From the NCBI RefSeq assembly GCF_947499265.1, contig NZ_CANMNK010000011.1, positions 1 to 64,000 on the forward strand: a stretch of 64,000 bases of DNA. Reading direction: 5' to 3'. This document shows positions 8,267-17,301 of the stretch, piece after piece (position 1 is the stretch's first letter; each line of letters begins with the position of its first letter). Position numbers and translations under genes: made by a program. The DNA comes from an uncultured Roseobacter sp. (GTDB taxonomy: Bacteria > Pseudomonadota > Alphaproteobacteria > Rhodobacterales > Rhodobacteraceae). Below the pieces are notes generated by a model. The model was not told the DNA's origin and did no database searches. It saw only the letters and a list, made by a program, of their open reading frames with translations.

Positions 8267-9415
8267 ATGACCTTGACCAGACGGCACTTTGGACTTGGAA
8301 CCCTGGCTTTGGGTTTCGCGGGCTGCACGACAGTGAACGGCCCCACCGTCACCACACCGCGCGCGACGGCGGGCCTGCCTGATGATCTCAGACCCGTTGC
8401 CAATGCCGACTATGATGCCTGGGTGGCAGGATTTCGCAGCCGCGCGGGCGCGCAGGGGCTGACCGAGACCACCCTTACAAACGGTTTCCGGGGCACAGGC
8501 TATTTGCCCGGCGTGGTCAGAAGAGACCGCAATCAAACCGAATTCAAACGCAGCCTGGAGGACTACCTGGCCATTGCCGTGTCAGAAGAAAGAGTTGCAA
8601 AGGGCCGCGCGGCTTTCTCAAATCACAGGGCAACCCTGAACGCTTTGGAAAGCACATACGGTGTCGACGCGACAATCATCGCTGCAATCTGGGGATTGGA
8701 AAGCTTTTACGGTGACCGTCGCGGCAATGTCCCCGTCATCTCCGCAACATCGACGCTCGCCTATGATGGCCGTCGCGGCGCATTTTTCGAAAAACAGTTG
8801 GTTGCAGCCTTGAAAATCCTGCAAAGCGGCGACACCACGGCAGACCGCCTGGTCGGCAGCTGGGCTGGCGCGATGGGCCACACGCAGTTCATTCCCACAT
8901 CCTATCAGGCATTTGCGGTCGACTTCACCGGCGATGGGCGCCGCGACATCTGGTCCGATGATCCGAGCGATGCGCTGGCCTCAGCCGCGGCATATCTCGC
9001 ACGAAACGGTTGGACACGCGGTTTGAAATGGGGAGGTGAGGTCGGCAACAACGCACCGGCGGGCAGCATCCTGCAACCACAACCCGGCGGTCCAAGGTTC
9101 GCAGTCACCAGCAATTTCCGCGCAATCAAACGGTACAACAACTCCGATGCCTATGCGATCGGGGTGGGTCATCTCGCCGACCGGATTGGCGGCGCGGGAC
9201 CGCTTGTTTCCAGCTTCCCCCCTGACGAAAACGGGATGACAAAAGATGACCGTGTCGCCTTGCAGCGCGGGCTGACCGCCCGCGGCTTTGACACGCAAGG
9301 TACCGATGGTGTGATCGGGCCAAATACGCGCAAAGCCATCGAGGCCTATCAGGCAAGCCGCGGGCAGACGGTTACCGGCACACCTTCGCTCGCACTCTTG
9401 CGGTCGTTGGGGTAG
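8267..9415 (+). CDS. Lytic murein transglycosylase (MltB-like), lipoprotein, with peptidoglycan-binding domain
   Basis: The 382-residue protein begins with a twin-arginine-like and lipobox signal (LTRRHFGLG...LGFAGC, Cys20). It continues into an SLT_2/MltB domain with the catalytic Glu in IWGLESFYGD (E145) and the family segment AGAMGHTQFIPTSY. The C-terminus is a PG_binding_1 domain ending in TGTPSLALLRSLG. It cleaves the MurNAc-GlcNAc bond of peptidoglycan to form 1,6-anhydro ends. I place the start at the ATG at 8267 because it puts the signal at the N-terminus; the frame is open 75 residues further upstream without protein-like content. Confidence 0.92.
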   Translation: MTLTRRHFGLGTLALGFAGCTTVNGPTVTTPRATAGLPDDLRPVANADYDAWVAGFRSRAGAQGLTETTLTNGFRGTGYLPGVVRRDRNQTEFKRSLEDYLAIAVSEERVAKGRAAFSNHRATLNALESTYGVDATIIAAIWGLESFYGDRRGNVPVISATSTLAYDGRRGAFFEKQLVAALKILQSGDTTADRLVGSWAGAMGHTQFIPTSYQAFAVDFTGDGRRDIWSDDPSDALASAAAYLARNGWTRGLKWGGEVGNNAPAGSILQPQPGGPRFAVTSNFRAIKRYNNSDAYAIGVGHLADRIGGAGPLVSSFPPDENGMTKDDRVALQRGLTARGFDTQGTDGVIGPNTRKAIEAYQASRGQTVTGTPSLALLRSLG

Positions 9416-9457
9416 CGACATGTATTTTGGTCGGTCCACGACATGCCATCGCGGGCG

Positions 9458-10369
9458 TCAACGCGCAGGGGATGCGGATCGCGCCGCGCGCGCCTCGCTC
9501 AGCAGCGACGCAGAATAGAAAATCAAGGCCAGCCAAATCATCGGGAAAGCGATCATTCGGGCCTGTCCGAAGGGTTCTCCGAACACGAAAACAGCGATCA
9601 GGAAAATCATCGTTGGCGCGATGTATTGCAACATGCCGATTGTCGACAGCCGGAGCAGTTTGGCACCATTGGCATAGAGCATGAGCGGCACCGCCGTCAC
9701 CACCCCACAGCCCAGCAACAATCCGGTATCCGCGGCATGGCCTGCAATAAAATGACCATTGCCACGCAGGGCGAGAAACAGAACATAGCCAATAGCGGGG
9801 GGCGCCAGCAACAGCACTTCGAGCAGAAACCCCTGATTGGGGCCAACCGGGAGCGATTTCTTGAAATAAGCGTAAAACCCCCAGGAGACGGTCAAAGCGA
9901 CCGCAACAATGGGCAGTCTGCCAGTCTCGATGGTCAGGATCACCACAGCCGCAGCAGCGAGGCAAATGGCGAACCATTTGGTCTTGTTCAGTTTCTCTCC
10001 CAAAAGAACCGCGCCGAGAAACACGCTGAAGAGCGGATTGATGTAGTAGCCCAGCGCCGCATCGAGCGCATGCCCCGAGACGATGGCCCAAATGTATATC
10101 GCCCAATTCACCGATATCAGCGTCGCCGTCACAAGCCCCATGCGTAGGGTTGGCCAGGATCGCAGGGCCGCCCTGAGATCACCCGTGCGACCCAAGGCCC
10201 ACAACACCATCGCCGCGATGGGGATCGACCAGACAATGCGATGCGCCAGCACCTCAAGGGGTGGTATATGCGCCATCACTTTCATGTAGATGGGCAGGAA
10301 GCCCCACAAAAAATAGGCTGATACGGCAAAGCCGAAACCTCGTGGGCTGTCACCTTCAGATGTGTTCAC
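9458..10369 (-). CDS. rarD: RarD-type EamA/DMT transporter
   Basis: This 303-residue, roughly ten-helix membrane protein begins GFGFAVSAYFLWGFLPIYMK, the characteristic RarD start, and continues with EVLAHRIVWSIP and a second EamA-like half. RarD proteins belong to the drug/metabolite transporter superfamily; the physiological substrate is not settled. It is convergent with the transglycosylase gene (42-base gap) and stands alone. Confidence 0.9.
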   Translation of the reverse strand: MNTSEGDSPRGFGFAVSAYFLWGFLPIYMKVMAHIPPLEVLAHRIVWSIPIAAMVLWALGRTGDLRAALRSWPTLRMGLVTATLISVNWAIYIWAIVSGHALDAALGYYINPLFSVFLGAVLLGEKLNKTKWFAICLAAAAVVILTIETGRLPIVAVALTVSWGFYAYFKKSLPVGPNQGFLLEVLLLAPPAIGYVLFLALRGNGHFIAGHAADTGLLLGCGVVTAVPLMLYANGAKLLRLSTIGMLQYIAPTMIFLIAVFVFGEPFGQARMIAFPMIWLALIFYSASLLSEARAARSASPAR

Positions 10370-10494
10370 GCCGGACCCTCAGGCACAGGGCGGTGCAAAT
10401 CGCAGCCGCCTAACGCCTGATAATCATGCAATCCAATGTAACACAATCGAAACCCGGGATCACCCGCTCCCAAGGGATCGGGCAACCTGCCAAT

Positions 10495-11085
10495 TCAACT
10501 GGTCAGGATTGGGTGCAACACCACACGTGTCTGCATCGGAACGCGATCATAAAGGTCGATCATCTGATCATTGATCAGTCTCGCACAGCCATTGGATACG
10601 CGTCTGCCTATGGTCTTTGGATCGTTTGTGCCGTGGATGCGCAAGAAGGTATCCCCCTTGCCCGGTTGAAAAAGGTACAAGCCCCGCGACCCAAGCGGAT
10701 TGTTTAACCCTCCCGGCAATCCATCTGCAAATTGCGCGTAGCTTGCGGGATCACGCTCAATCATCTCAGGCGTCGGCGTCCAGCTTGGCCATTCCTTCTT
10801 TGCACCAACGTAAAATTCGCCCGCCTCATAGAGGTTGGTTCTGCCGATGCCCACCGCGTAGCGGATCGCCTTCTTGTCCGGCAAAATCCAATACAACCCG
10901 TATTGACCGGGATCCACGTGGATTTCGAACGGTGCGAAATCATTCTTGATCCTGACCTCACGCGGCAGGAACTCTTCCGGCATATTGTAGTCCGGCAACT
11001 CCGGTGCGATCGAGGCCTCCGCCTCGTTCATGTCCAACAATACGACACCGCATCCCGCACCTACTAAAAACTCACGACGTTTCAC
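10495..11085 (-). CDS. L,D-transpeptidase (YkuD domain), exported
   Basis: The product is 196 residues from a GTG at 11085. I chose this start because GGAGGG lies six bases upstream and it gives an N-terminus of VKRREFLVGAGCG, a twin-arginine-like or lipoprotein-like signal; the ATG at 11136 adds 17 unlikely residues. The YkuD catalytic pattern is clear: FLRIHGTND (His151) and RRVSNGCARL (Cys167). Such enzymes form 3-3 peptidoglycan cross-links or attach lipoproteins. It is a single gene with rarD downstream. Confidence 0.88.
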   Translation of the reverse strand: MKRREFLVGAGCGVVLLDMNEAEASIAPELPDYNMPEEFLPREVRIKNDFAPFEIHVDPGQYGLYWILPDKKAIRYAVGIGRTNLYEAGEFYVGAKKEWPSWTPTPEMIERDPASYAQFADGLPGGLNNPLGSRGLYLFQPGKGDTFLRIHGTNDPKTIGRRVSNGCARLINDQMIDLYDRVPMQTRVVLHPILTS

Positions 11086-11193
11086 CGCACCCTCCAACTC
11101 ACTTAAACAAATTACGCTGACATCCGTCAGCCCCACTCAATGTTACACGATATTCGTTGTCACAAAAAACAGTTTCACTTGAATTAATGAACG

Positions 11194-11961
11194 TCATGAG
11201 ACCGGCAATCCCACCTGCACCTTCGCGTCACGGGATTTGAGCGAGAAATCCGTCCCGGCGAATGTCATGCCCGCTGGGCCGCATAGGTGATGCACGGTCT
11301 TTGCGACCCATTCGGGCGGGATATGCGCCGACGGATCCAGCTGGCTGACCGGGTTTAGCCCGGAGTTCTTGATCGCAGCCTGCATGTCGGTTGCCACTGT
11401 GCCGGGACTGAGCCCAAGGACACATACGCCCTGATCCCGGTATTCCTTGTCCGCGCAGCGCGTAAGCGAAAAAACGGCAGCCTTGCTAGAACAGTAGTGG
11501 CTCCACCCCTCAAGCGCGCTGGTTGCCGCCCCGGAAGAGATGTTGATGATCGTCCCGCCGCCCTGCCCGATCATATGCGGAATGGCGGCGCGCAGGCCGT
11601 GGTACACGCCTTTGTAGTTCACGTCTGCGATTCGGCCCCATGCGTCAGGATCGCTATCGATGAGGCGCGCGATCGGCTCGATCACACCAGCATTGTTCAC
11701 TAGGACGTCGATGGAACCAAAGACCTGAATGGCGTGATCCATCAGCGCTGATACCTGGTCACAATCGCTCACATCACATGCCAAGGCTGTTGCCTGCCCC
11801 CCTGCTGCGGTGATCTCATTTGCGATCTCGGTGACGGCCGCCTCTGACCGCGCACTCAGAACGACACGCGCGCCCATCGCGGCGGTGTAGCGTGCGATCG
11901 CGGCGCCAATGCCACGGCTTGCGCCCGTTATGACAAGTGTTTTGTTTTCGACATAGTTCAT
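11194..11961 (-). CDS. Short-chain dehydrogenase/reductase
   Basis: The 255-residue classical SDR has the nucleotide motif TGASRGIG (12-19), NNAG (89-92), catalytic Ser142/143, Tyr156 and Lys160 (YCSSK), and PGTVATDM after the active site. The substrate cannot be read from sequence. It is divergent from the LysR gene at 12155 across a 193-base gap, so that regulator may control it. Confidence 0.9.
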   Translation of the reverse strand: MNYVENKTLVITGASRGIGAAIARYTAAMGARVVLSARSEAAVTEIANEITAAGGQATALACDVSDCDQVSALMDHAIQVFGSIDVLVNNAGVIEPIARLIDSDPDAWGRIADVNYKGVYHGLRAAIPHMIGQGGGTIINISSGAATSALEGWSHYCSSKAAVFSLTRCADKEYRDQGVCVLGLSPGTVATDMQAAIKNSGLNPVSQLDPSAHIPPEWVAKTVHHLCGPAGMTFAGTDFSLKSRDAKVQVGLPVS

Positions 11962-12154
11962 TGTTTTACTTCCCTTTTCATAGCCCGTTGAGCGCGTCAG
12001 CTGTCGGTTAGTGGTATCTTGTCCTGCCTGTTGAGATCACAAGGCGTTCAGGCTTCCCGACCAAGCTGCCGTGTCTCGGCAAAACAGTTCTAATTACCGC
12101 TGAAAACGAGAAAAAGGGTTGGACAATCCATACATTCATGAGAAAAGCGCACGA

Positions 12155-13051
12155 ATGGATATCACCTCACTCAAAACCGTCTTACTTGTAGAGACCCACG
12201 GCAGTTTTGCCGGGGCAGCCAGAACCATGTCTGCCGATCCATCCTCTGTGTCGCGGGTGGTGGCCAACGTGGAGGCCGAACTGGGCATCCGCCTTTTTCA
12301 ACGCACAACACGCCGACTGACCGTGACGGAAGAAGGGCACATCTACCTGCAGAAACTGGCACCATTGCTCGACGAAATGGCCGCGGCAAAGGAAGCGGCA
12401 TTGGGCCATCGCCGCCACCCCAAGGGCGTTCTGAAGATGACAGCCTCCGTCGCCTTTTCCTGTGAACTGATTGTGCCGCTGCTCCCGGCCTTCCGCGATC
12501 TCTATCCGGATATCACCGTCGATCTGAACAGCAGCGATGCCAATCTTGACCTGATCGAGCACGGCATTGATCTTGCGGTCCGCCTCGCGCCGGCGCCGAA
12601 GGGTGATCTCATCTCCTCCCGCTTGATGAAGACCACATACAAAGTTGTCGCAAGCCCGGCCTATCTGGCGCGTCATCCCGTTGCGGGCCCGCCATCCGTT
12701 CTGAAAGATCATGAATGCCTGCGCTTTGCCTTGCCGGGATTTCAGGATCATTGGCATTTCGAAAGGGTTGGCGGCACCCGCGTGGATGTCCCGATTTCCG
12801 GCAAGTCTCTGTTTTCAAATGCCTTGGCGTTGCGCGATGCGACCCGCTGCGGGATGGGGATTGCCTTGCTCGCAGACTGGCTGGTGCAAGACGATCTGCG
12901 GTCAGGTCGGTTGACCGATGTCTTCCCGGATGTCCGCTGCACCGCCACCGATTTCGATACGGCGGCCTGGCTTCTTTATCCAAGTCGCACCTATCTGCCG
13001 AGCAAGGTGCGGGTCATGATTGACTTCTTGCGCGGACATCTCGCCGCGTAA
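12155..13051 (+). CDS. LysR-family transcriptional regulator
   Basis: The 298-residue protein has an N-terminal winged helix-turn-helix (VETHGSFAGAARTMSADPSSVSRVV, written here as key helices) and IRLFQRTTRRLTVTEEG, the typical LysR linker. An effector-binding domain follows. I use the ATG at 12155, which starts the standard MDITSLKTVL; the one at 12119 would add 12 residues. It is divergent from the SDR gene, its most likely target. Confidence 0.9.
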   Translation: MDITSLKTVLLVETHGSFAGAARTMSADPSSVSRVVANVEAELGIRLFQRTTRRLTVTEEGHIYLQKLAPLLDEMAAAKEAALGHRRHPKGVLKMTASVAFSCELIVPLLPAFRDLYPDITVDLNSSDANLDLIEHGIDLAVRLAPAPKGDLISSRLMKTTYKVVASPAYLARHPVAGPPSVLKDHECLRFALPGFQDHWHFERVGGTRVDVPISGKSLFSNALALRDATRCGMGIALLADWLVQDDLRSGRLTDVFPDVRCTATDFDTAAWLLYPSRTYLPSKVRVMIDFLRGHLAA

Positions 13052-13084
13052 CATTGCTTTCGGATTGCGAAGGCCACAGGCACG

Positions 13085-13104
13085 CAAAAACGCCCTTGTC
13101 GGGC
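13085..13104 (-). terminator. Possible terminator of the fasciclin gene
   Basis: A short GCCC/GGGC stem with a five-base loop is followed leftward by G and five T residues. It lies 15 bases past the fasciclin stop codon. The stem is short, so efficiency is uncertain. Confidence 0.45.
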
Positions 13105-13119
13105 CCTCGCAAAAGCAAT

Positions 13120-13608
13120 TTAGGGCAGCAAAACGCTGTCGATGACGTGGATCACGCCGTTAGAGGCTTCGACGTCAGCACTGATGACGTTTGCCTGCTC
13201 GACCTTAACGCCATTGCGGCCGTCCACATGGACCTCTGCACCGTTCACGGTTGCCACGCTCAGGCGTTTGCCCGCGAGGTCTGCCGCCATGACCTTACCG
13301 GGGATCACGTGGTAGGTCAGGATGGCCGTCAGCTGGTCCTTGTTTTCAGGCTTCAGCAATGTCTCGACGGTACCTTCCGGAAGCGCTGCGAAAGCCTCAT
13401 CCGTGGGCGCGAAGACGGTGAAAGGACCATCGCTCTTGAGCGTATCCACAAGATCAGCCGCACTGACAGCTGCTACCAGCGTGTTAAATGAACCCGCGGA
13501 TTGCGCAACTTCAACAATATCCGGATCGCTGGGTGCGATGGATGCACACCCCGATACAGCGAGCGCTGCGGCAACAACCGACGCTTTGAGCAGATTGCGA
13601 ATTTTCAT
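13120..13608 (-). CDS. Fasciclin-domain lipoprotein
   Basis: The product is 162 residues from the ATG at 13608, which has a strong AAAGGAGG site about ten bases upstream. The signal ends in a lipobox (ALAVSGC), so the protein should be membrane-anchored. The rest is one FAS1 domain with the hallmark stretches [21 protein letters not shown] and [16 protein letters not shown]1 domains mediate adhesion or extracellular interactions. It is divergent from the DUF6502 gene. Confidence 0.92.
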   Translation of the reverse strand: MKIRNLLKASVVAAALAVSGCASIAPSDPDIVEVAQSAGSFNTLVAAVSAADLVDTLKSDGPFTVFAPTDEAFAALPEGTVETLLKPENKDQLTAILTYHVIPGKVMAADLAGKRLSVATVNGAEVHVDGRNGVKVEQANVISADVEASNGVIHVIDSVLLP

Positions 13609-13733
13609 GAGAAAGGTCCTCCTTTGGTATTTCGTGTGCATATTTCACACATCAATATGTGGCTATCTGTCGCAAAACTCCCGGAAGGCAACTTTTTTGT
13701 GGAATCTTTTCACACAGGCACTCATGTTACGGC

Positions 13734-14576
13734 ATGCAAACGCCCGATCAGACCCCAAATTCAGGATTTCTCGACCAAGCGCTGCGGCGTATTCTGAAGC
13801 CCTTGGTGCGTGCGCTGATTGCGAAAGGCGTGACCGCTCCGGCGCTTTACACACTCGTCAAACAAACCTACGTGGATGTGGCCGTCGATGAGTTGAAGGA
13901 TGACGCCACGGACAGTCGGGTGACGGTGATGACCGGGGTGCATCGGCGCGATGTGAAAGAGTTCCGCAATCGTGATCCCGCCGAAGACGTCAGCGCCCGT
14001 CGCAAGATCTCCACCTTGTCCACGGTGATTGGGCGCTGGTTGTCCGACCCCATTTACCGGGCGGGCGGAGAACCAGTGGTTTTGCCGCGCTTCGGAGATC
14101 AATCGCCCAGCTTTGAGGCGCTGGTGCAATCGGTGAGCCGTGACATACGCCCGCGCACCGTACTCGACGAATTGCTCAGACAGGAGATCGTTTCGATCCG
14201 GGAAGATCAGGTCCGGTTGGAGCTGGAGGGGCTGGTGGGCACATCGGGCACCGACCAGAAGCTGCATTTCTTCGGGCACAATCTGGGCGATCATATGCAG
14301 GCGGGTGTGGACAACCTTCTGTCCGACACGTCGCCCCACATGGAACGCGCTGTTTTCTACAATAGTCTCTCCGCGCACTCTGTTGCTGAAATTGAAAAAG
14401 CGGCCCGCGATCTTGGGCTGGACGCTCTAAAACAGATCAACACGCTTGCCGCCGCGCGTCAGTCCGAGGACGTCAAATCAGGCACCGCCACCCATCGTTT
14501 CAGATTTGGCGTTTTCTTTTACCAGGAAGACGAAGACACCGTTGAAAAAGGGATACAATCCGATGACGACCAGTAA
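13734..14576 (+). CDS. DUF6502 family protein
   Basis: The product is 280 residues from the ATG at 13734 (MQTPDQTPN). No membrane segment or signal is evident. The N-terminal segment LKPLVRALIAKGVTAPALYTLVKQTYVDVA fits the DUF6502 pattern, with a helix-turn-helix-like look and probable winged-helix folding. It overlaps the next gene by 14 bases and is probably cotranscribed with it. Function is unknown; a regulatory role is only a guess. Confidence 0.75.
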   Translation: MQTPDQTPNSGFLDQALRRILKPLVRALIAKGVTAPALYTLVKQTYVDVAVDELKDDATDSRVTVMTGVHRRDVKEFRNRDPAEDVSARRKISTLSTVIGRWLSDPIYRAGGEPVVLPRFGDQSPSFEALVQSVSRDIRPRTVLDELLRQEIVSIREDQVRLELEGLVGTSGTDQKLHFFGHNLGDHMQAGVDNLLSDTSPHMERAVFYNSLSAHSVAEIEKAARDLGLDALKQINTLAAARQSEDVKSGTATHRFRFGVFFYQEDEDTVEKGIQSDDDQ

Positions 14577-15489
14577 ACTGTCGCGCCGCACTGCTTTGGT
14601 GGCTGGTCTTTCCACGGTCCTGTTCCCGCATGTTGTATGGCCGCAATCGACGGAACGCGACGTGGAAGGTGGGATTGGCGGCACCGGCATTGTTGGCATT
14701 CTAACAGACTTTGGCAGCCTGATTGTCAGCGGCAATCTGCTGCAAACTGACGGATCCACCCGTTTTTCGGATGGGTTTGGCCAGATCAGCGAAAGCGAGC
14801 TGAAGATCGGCGATAGCATGACCATCGAGGCTGCGGGTCCTCCGGAAGCGCTCCTCGCCAAGAGGGTGCACGTCACCCACCCCCTTGTCGGGCGGGTCAG
14901 CGCGCAATCACTGGACGGATTGGAATTGGTCGTCAACGGCGTCACCTGTCGCCTGGAAAGCCCAGCCGCGGATATCGGTGTCGGTGACCGGGTTGCGGTC
15001 TCCGGCCTGTGGCACGGTCGCATGGTGATCGCCAGCAGAGTGTCGCGCACCCGGTCCCCGCGCGATCTGATTTCAGGCGATGTGCAGGTCTCTTTTGGCC
15101 GGGTCCGCATCGGGCCGGTCAATATGCGGGGGCCCGGCATGAGCGGCCTTGTCGATGGGTCGTTCGCCGCAGCCATCGGTAGGTTTGAGCCGACGCAGGC
15201 GCGGTTTGTTGCAGAAAGCCTGACGGCGAACCGTTTCGTCGGCGCGGCCGGTGCTTTGGCACAGCTTTCCATCGAAGGGTATCTGGACCCTGTTGCGGCC
15301 GCACCAGGCTACCGCGTGGCCGGGTTGGGCCACAGTTTTGCACGAAACCTGCAACTGGACCGGTATGAAGACACCCGCGTGCTCTTTAACGGGCCTTACA
15401 CTGGCAGATTTGCAGCCAATCGCGCCGTTGTCTTGCCGGAAAGGTTTCAGGCACGCCGATCCCTGCTGGCAACCTTCAGCAAGAGCTGA
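14563..15489 (+). CDS. DUF5666-like exported protein
   Basis: The product is 308 residues, starting at the ATG at 14563 with AAGGGA upstream. The N-terminus SRRTALVAGLSTVLFPHVVW is a twin-arginine-type signal. The mature part begins with GGIGGTGIVGILTDFGSLIVSG and contains repeated beta-rich units around GDSMTIEA, GDRVAVSGLW and FGRVRIGPV, as in DUF5666 (OB-like) proteins. It is coupled to the DUF6502 gene by overlap. Function is unknown. Confidence 0.75.
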   Translation: MTTSKLSRRTALVAGLSTVLFPHVVWPQSTERDVEGGIGGTGIVGILTDFGSLIVSGNLLQTDGSTRFSDGFGQISESELKIGDSMTIEAAGPPEALLAKRVHVTHPLVGRVSAQSLDGLELVVNGVTCRLESPAADIGVGDRVAVSGLWHGRMVIASRVSRTRSPRDLISGDVQVSFGRVRIGPVNMRGPGMSGLVDGSFAAAIGRFEPTQARFVAESLTANRFVGAAGALAQLSIEGYLDPVAAAPGYRVAGLGHSFARNLQLDRYEDTRVLFNGPYTGRFAANRAVVLPERFQARRSLLATFSKS

Positions 15490-15943
15490 GGCTGATCCAC
15501 TTGCCATCGATGTCAGCAAGACACCCAGCCCTTTTTGGAGCTGCGATGCGTTTTACAGAGTGGCCAGCCTGGATCTGCGCCACTTCAAAACCGGGCCGTG
15601 ACTACCTGGGATGCAGCGCTCGTCCGAAGCTTTAACATAATGCGCCAGACTCAAATCGGCTAATTTTTGAGCGACTGCCGCTTTTTCAATCACCCGACAA
15701 TCAACCCAATCTGATTATGGCGCCAAAATCCGCAGGCGGCTGGCATATCGACAACACATACGCCGAAGTATCTCGTGCCCTCCGGGGCAGAGACGCCGCG
15801 TGGTGGGCTATCCTGGCAGATACCTCCCTCCACGCGACTACAACATCACTGTTGCGGGTCCTGACTACACCTGTTGGGCCGTTGAAGGAAGCGCTGCCAG
15901 CGGCTTTCGACCTTCCCGCAGCGACAACAGGGACGATAAATCT
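15490..15943. other. Non-coding region upstream of urtA
   Basis: These 454 bases hold no supported gene; the ORFs here overlap the urtA start in other frames. It should contain the urea-transport promoter, and nitrogen control is expected for such operons, but I found no convincing sigma-54 box by eye. Confidence 0.5.
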
Positions 15944-17230
15944 ATGGCTCAAAAGCTGAAACAAACTGCTCTCATTGCTGCCACTTTGATGGGCACCACC
16001 ACCATGGCGTTTGCCGAATGCGCAGACCCGATCAAGGTGGGCGTGCTGCACTCCCTTTCGGGGACGATGGCAATTTCCGAAACCACGCTCAAAGACACCA
16101 TGCTGATGCTCATCGAGAAGCAAAACGCAGCCGGCGGCGTTCTGGGCTGCGAAATCGAAGCCGTTGTGGTTGATCCCGCCTCCGACTGGCCGCTTTTTGC
16201 GGAAAAAGCCCGTGAGCTTCTGACCGTGCACGAGGTCGACGTGATTTTTGGCAATTGGACAAGCGTCAGCCGTAAATCCGTGTTGCCGGTGATCGAAGAA
16301 CTGAACGGTCTGCTTTTCTATCCCGTGCAATATGAGGGTGAAGAAAGCTCCAAGAATGTTTTCTACACAGGCGCGGCCCCCAACCAGCAGGCGATCCCCG
16401 CGGTGGATTACTTCCTCGAAGAGCTTGGGGTTGAAAAGTTTGCTCTTCTGGGCACGGATTACGTTTATCCACGCACGACCAACAATATTCTGGAGCAATA
16501 TCTGCAGGATAACGGCATTGCCACCGACGACATCTTCGTCAACTACACGCCCTTTGGCCACTCTGACTGGGCGACAATCGTGGCCGACGTGGTGGCTCTG
16601 GGTGAGGACGGCAAACAGGTTGGTGTGATCTCCACCATCAACGGCGACGCCAACATCGGGTTCTACAAGGAATTGGCCGCCGCAGGCGTATCGGCGGATG
16701 ACATCCCGGTGGTTGCCTTCTCCGTGGGTGAGGAAGAGCTTTCAGGCCTCGACACCTCAAACCTTGTGGGCCACCTTGCCGCCTGGAATTACTTCCAGTC
16801 CGCGGAAACGGATGCAAATGCCGAGTTTATCTCCGCCTGGAAGGATTTCGCTGGAGAAGAGCGTGTGACCAATGACCCGATGGAAGCCCACTACATCGGC
16901 TTCAACATGTGGGTGAACGCGGTCACGAGCGCAGGCACAACCGAGGTCGATGCGGTACGGACGGCCATGTATGGCCAGGAATTCCCCAACCTGACCGGGG
17001 GCACGGCGGTGATGCTGCCGAACCATCACCTCGCCAAACCTGTCTTGATCGGTGAGATCACCGCAGATGGTCAGTTCGACATCATCTCGCAAACCAAGGA
17101 AGTCCCCGGTGATGCCTGGACCGACTTCCTGCCGGCCTCGAAAGTGCTGACGTCTGATTGGAAAGACCTTGGCTGCGGTATGTATAATATCGAGACCAAG
17201 ACCTGCGTCCAGTTGACCTCCAACTACTAA
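15944..17230 (+). CDS. urtA: Urea ABC transporter substrate-binding protein
   Basis: The 428-residue protein has a signal peptide ending TTMAFA and a mature start AECADPIKVGVLHSLSGTMA, the classic beginning of type I branched-chain/urea binding proteins. Segments such as FGNWTSVSRKSVLPV and GLLFYPVQYEGEE match UrtA. It is the periplasmic receptor of the urtABCDE importer. The ATG at 15944 has AGGGA upstream and places the signal at the N-terminus. It is followed by a stem-loop and then urtB. Confidence 0.95.
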   Translation: MAQKLKQTALIAATLMGTTTMAFAECADPIKVGVLHSLSGTMAISETTLKDTMLMLIEKQNAAGGVLGCEIEAVVVDPASDWPLFAEKARELLTVHEVDVIFGNWTSVSRKSVLPVIEELNGLLFYPVQYEGEESSKNVFYTGAAPNQQAIPAVDYFLEELGVEKFALLGTDYVYPRTTNNILEQYLQDNGIATDDIFVNYTPFGHSDWATIVADVVALGEDGKQVGVISTINGDANIGFYKELAAAGVSADDIPVVAFSVGEEELSGLDTSNLVGHLAAWNYFQSAETDANAEFISAWKDFAGEERVTNDPMEAHYIGFNMWVNAVTSAGTTEVDAVRTAMYGQEFPNLTGGTAVMLPNHHLAKPVLIGEITADGQFDIISQTKEVPGDAWTDFLPASKVLTSDWKDLGCGMYNIETKTCVQLTSNY

Positions 17231-17240
17231 GAAGTCCTGC

Positions 17241-17265
17241 GGGGCTGCCTGTGAAAGGCGGCCCC
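17241..17265 (+). promoter_or_regulatory. Intercistronic stem-loop between urtA and urtB
   Basis: GGGGCTGCC (17241-17249) pairs with GGCGGCCCC (17257-17265), nine pairs with one G-T, loop TGTGAAA. There is no T-tract, so it probably protects the urtA message end or partly attenuates, allowing more binding protein than permease. Confidence 0.6.
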
Positions 17266-17301
17266 CTGACCCCACGAAATACCCTGCCGGAAGACTGACC
17301 T

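Noticed and set aside
7888-8536. Leftward frames across the start of the transglycosylase gene
   Set aside because: They overlap the signal and catalytic domain of a well-supported gene and show no protein-like pattern.
15490-15943. Sigma-54 promoter for the urea transporter
   Set aside because: No GG-N10-GC pair with acceptable flanks could be identified by eye; nitrogen control remains only an expectation.
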